Source: Luteitalea pratensis (GTDB taxonomy: Bacteria > Acidobacteriota > Vicinamibacteria > Vicinamibacterales > Vicinamibacteraceae). Taken from it: a DNA stretch of 64,000 nt. The DNA lies in assembly GCF_001618865.1 (NCBI RefSeq), contig NZ_CP015136.1, positions 1,709,001 to 1,773,000 on the forward strand, written 5' to 3'. Each line of letters starts with the position of its first letter. Within the stretch, counting starts at the first letter, position 1. The notes beneath the pieces were generated by a model that was not told the DNA's origin, did no database searches, and saw nothing but the letters and a program-made list of their open reading frames with translations. The position numbers and the translations under genes are program-made. This document shows positions 61,780 through 64,000 of the stretch, piece by piece.

Positions 61780-63177
61780 TCATCGCCGCGGTGGCAGGCT
61801 GATGACCACGGCGCAGGCCAGGAACACCAGGGCGTGCAGCGTCCGCGTGGTCCACGCCGCCCACGGCCACGGATAGTCGAAGAAGGCGAAGTTGAGGCCG
61901 AAATAGATCCACGTGGCGAGCAGGAGTGACACGCGCACGGCACGGCCGTCGGCCTCCTCGTCGCGGGGCGCCCGCACCGCCCACCACGCGGCGACGCACA
62001 TCAGCGCCAACGGGATGACCAAGTACGCCAGCCACCCGATCGATGGCGCGATCGCATGCTGTTCGTACACGAGACGCCGCATCGTCTTGCCGGCGATCGG
62101 CAGCAGCGTCACCGGCAGCGCGATCACCGCAGGCGCCCAGCGGCCCTCGGTCACGAGTGCGAGCGGGAGCACGCCCATCAGCAGCGACACGTCGGCGTAG
62201 CGGCCCAGTAACGGCACGTCGGTGAACTCGGCCATCGCCAGCGCGCTGACGTGCAGGGCCAGGCCGGCCCACTCGAGCGAGGACGGCAACGTGCGTTCAC
62301 TAGTTGCAGTCCCCGTGTCGTCCGATCTTGCCGGAGCCGCATCGTGCACGACGAGATCGCGATTGCGCCACACGCCAATCGACACGGCCGCGCCCAGGAC
62401 GAAGCCGAACGTCGTCTCCATTGTGTTCCACCAGTTCACGTGCGGGTCGATGCCGGGCCACCAGCCGCGGGTGAACACGTCCGGATTCCATGCGTGGTAC
62501 GCCTGCAGGCACTGGCCGACGGGGAAGCCGAGGGCGCCGCCGAGCACGCCCCATCCGAGCAGTCGCAACGCCAGGCGGTCGCCACGCCAGTAGCCCACGT
62601 ACGCGGCGAGGACCGCGAGGGCGAGGAGCAGGCCGCCCCATACTTCGTGCCGGGGCTGCAGGTCGATGGCCTCAGGACGCCAGTACCAGCTGGCGGAGAA
62701 GTAGAGGCGAGGCAGGAGACGCTGCGCCGGATCGAATGGGCCGTTGAGCAGCCAGACGCCAGCAGCGGCCATGCCCACCAGCGCCAGCATCAGCAGTGCC
62801 AGTTCGCGGGCCCGGTAGCGGACGCCACCAAGGCCCATGCCGAGGCAGGTGCCGAAGAAGCCGATCCAGAGCCCGCCCTTGACGGCAAGGCCGAGCAGCC
62901 CCCACCGCAGTGCCAGCCAGTTGCCGACGAGTGCGGCCTCCTGCGTCAGGCCGATCGTCTGGCCGTAGGTCATCGCGCCGCCGAAGCCGATCCCAATCGT
63001 GCCGAACGCGACGGCCCGCATGGCCCACGCCGCTGGCGCCCATGGCCTCACCAGCGACACGATCACCAGCGATACGAGCAGGCCGGCAATCATCGCGCCG
63101 GTCTCGTGCCCGTACTGCCCGCGGATGCCCCAGCCCATGGCGCCCGCTGCCGCGCCACTCAGGAGCAGGCGGGTCAT
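61780..63177 (-). CDS. polytopic membrane protein of unknown function
   Basis: This 465-residue protein has about twelve hydrophobic segments and short loops. The N-terminus MTRLLLSGAAAGAMGWGIRG, directly followed by QYGHETGAMIAG, is a striking Gly-rich helix. The central loop has WNPDVFTRGWWPGIDPHVNW, which may lie on the outer face. I recognise no transporter or enzyme motif. It converges with the sigma-factor gene (stops 6 bp apart). Confidence 0.65.
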   Translation of the reverse strand: MTRLLLSGAAAGAMGWGIRGQYGHETGAMIAGLLVSLVIVSLVRPWAPAAWAMRAVAFGTIGIGFGGAMTYGQTIGLTQEAALVGNWLALRWGLLGLAVKGGLWIGFFGTCLGMGLGGVRYRARELALLMLALVGMAAAGVWLLNGPFDPAQRLLPRLYFSASWYWRPEAIDLQPRHEVWGGLLLALAVLAAYVGYWRGDRLALRLLGWGVLGGALGFPVGQCLQAYHAWNPDVFTRGWWPGIDPHVNWWNTMETTFGFVLGAAVSIGVWRNRDLVVHDAAPARSDDTGTATSERTLPSSLEWAGLALHVSALAMAEFTDVPLLGRYADVSLLMGVLPLALVTEGRWAPAVIALPVTLLPIAGKTMRRLVYEQHAIAPSIGWLAYLVIPLALMCVAAWWAVRAPRDEEADGRAVRVSLLLATWIYFGLNFAFFDYPWPWAAWTTRTLHALVFLACAVVISLPPRR

Positions 63178-63182
63178 TTCAA

Positions 63183-63247
63183 TGCCTCATGCCTGATGCC
63201 TCATGCTTGAATCCCGAATCCCGCATCGCCTGTCGACCAAGGTCGAC
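63183..63247. repeat. TCATGCC array and GTCGACC palindrome
   Basis: ATGCCTC/ATGCCTG units (63183-63205), then AATCCCG units, then a perfect GTCGACC-AA-GGTCGAC palindrome (63232-63247) followed by GGCTACG. Confidence 0.65.
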
Positions 63248-63285
63248 GGCTACGCCCTGAAAGTAGGTGGATGTAGGTGGCGACC

Positions 63286-64000
63286 CTACCGCAACCCGCT
63301 GAGGAACTCGATCAGGTCGCGCACCTCGCGCGGCTTCAGCACGAGGCCGAGCGGCGGCATCGCGGACACCGGGTCGGTCCGTTCCGCGATGTCCGCCTTC
63401 TTCAGCTGGCGCTGCGTCACCGGTATGCCCGCCAGCACGACGACCTCGGTGTCGGTCTCTTCCTTCAGGGTGCCGTCGACGCGGTCGCCGTTCTTCAGGG
63501 TGATCCCGACCGTGCCGAAGCCGGGGGCGATCCGCTTGTTGGGCTCGACGAGCGCCTCGAACAACTGGTCGCGCGTCAGCGTGGCGCCGATCTTCGAGAG
63601 GTCCGGGCCGACATCGGCGCCTCGGCCGCGGATGGCGTGGCAGCGCGCGCACTCGGCGAGCGGGTTCTGCATCAACACCTGCTGACCCTTGCGCGCGTCG
63701 CCGCCGGCGATCGAGCCGGCGCGGAACGCCTTGATCAGCGCGTCGGCCTGCTGCTTGCGCTGGTAGGCATCGAGGCGCTTCTGCAGCGGCGCGGATCCGT
63801 CGGCCTGCACGGCATCGACGAGGTCGATTTGGAGCACCGGCGCCATCGTGCCGGCATCGAGGTCATCGAGATACGTCGACAGCAGCTTACGAGATTCGGG
63901 GGACTTGAGCGTCCCGAGCGCCTCGAGCGCCCCCTGCTGCTCGGCAACGCCGCCCGTCTTCACGATCGCTCCGAGGTGCTGCACCTTGGCGGCCGCCGAG
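63286..64000 (-). CDS. c-type cytochrome domain protein (putative heme-binding, TIGR02603-like), C-terminal part
   Basis: The frame is open to the right edge of the window, so only about 238 residues of the C-terminal end are present. A helical, HEAT-like part (ALEALGTLKSPESRKLLSTY) precedes the cytochrome domain. The heme motif is CARCH, followed by GADVGPDLSKIGATL and a distal Met in SAMPPLGLVL. The sequence PGFGTVGITLKNGDRVDGTL plus LKKADIAERTDPVSAMPP matches the putative heme-binding domain found in large secreted dehydrogenase-like proteins of Planctomycetota and Acidobacteriota. The upstream part likely contains propeller or HEAT domains. Confidence 0.87.
   Translation of the reverse strand, partial: SAAAKVQHLGAIVKTGGVAEQQGALEALGTLKSPESRKLLSTYLDDLDAGTMAPVLQIDLVDAVQADGSAPLQKRLDAYQRKQQADALIKAFRAGSIAGGDARKGQQVLMQNPLAECARCHAIRGRGADVGPDLSKIGATLTRDQLFEALVEPNKRIAPGFGTVGITLKNGDRVDGTLKEETDTEVVVLAGIPVTQRQLKKADIAERTDPVSAMPPLGLVLKPREVRDLIEFLSGLR

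Overview
The window is a high-GC bacterial chromosome segment that best fits the phylum Acidobacteriota, probably class Vicinamibacteria (Luteitalea-like). That placement is inferred from gene content: Ser/Thr kinase genes fused to periplasmic TPR domains, Oar-like TonB receptors with an N-terminal carboxypeptidase-regulatory domain, a CRTAC1/ASPIC-UnbV protein, a two-component-propeller protein, many PAS and hybrid histidine kinases, and a cytochrome of the putative heme-binding (TIGR02603) type. I see no phage, plasmid, transposase, rRNA or CRISPR. The only RNA gene I can support is tRNA-His(GTG).

Layout. 1-5.6 kb: the end of a TerC-like membrane protein, a DUF6526-type membrane protein, a secreted protein on the minus strand, and a two-gene pseudokinase-TPR/TPR unit. 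5.7-17 kb: an Oar-like TonB receptor, a secreted methyltransferase-like protein, a CRTAC1 protein, a HerA/FtsK-like ATPase, an AsmA-like protein and tRNA-His. 17-25.3 kb: a hybrid histidine kinase, glnS, and a stress-type cluster (wHTH-like, universal stress protein, DJ-1/PfpI, PAS histidine kinase, CsbD). 25.3-37.5 kb: a ROK kinase, a metallophosphoesterase, a secreted protein-kinase-like protein, a propeller/toroid protein, then on the minus strand an Oar-like receptor, an M29-type peptidase and a DUF5009-type acyltransferase, preceded by a cysteine-rich micro-ORF. 38-49 kb: an oxidoreductase, a frameshifted subtilase, the methylmalonyl-CoA module (epimerase, fused mutase, MeaB), a second oxidoreductase with a PIG-L deacetylase, and a rhodanese-methyltransferase. 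49-64 kb: a histidine phosphatase, LigD, a dead serine hydrolase, a periplasmic-sensor hybrid kinase, a tandem active-kinase/pseudokinase TPR pair, an ECF sigma factor, a membrane protein and a partial cytochrome.

The epimerase, mutase and meaB genes overlap end to end (8 bp and 4 bp) and form one propionyl-CoA to succinyl-CoA unit. The tandem kinase/pseudokinase pair followed by an ECF sigma factor looks like one signalling cluster. Genes 21634-25281 group stress and redox functions.

The most unusual feature of the DNA is its intergenic space. Nearly every gap carries short tandem arrays with a 7-bp period and many unrelated unit sequences (for example GGTACCC, GCCTAAC, TGAGACT, AGCGTTC), together with REP-like palindromes built on GTCGACC and a dispersed element of about 54 bp. 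The arrays also enter coding sequence: in frame inside the HerA-like ATPase, and as the last codons of the metallophosphoesterase. Other points worth a second look are a secreted kinase-like protein with H-x-D-x-K-x-x-N and DVG motifs, two separate pseudokinases, a fused and compacted methylmalonyl-CoA mutase, and the Cys-rich micro-ORF upstream of a TonB receptor operon.
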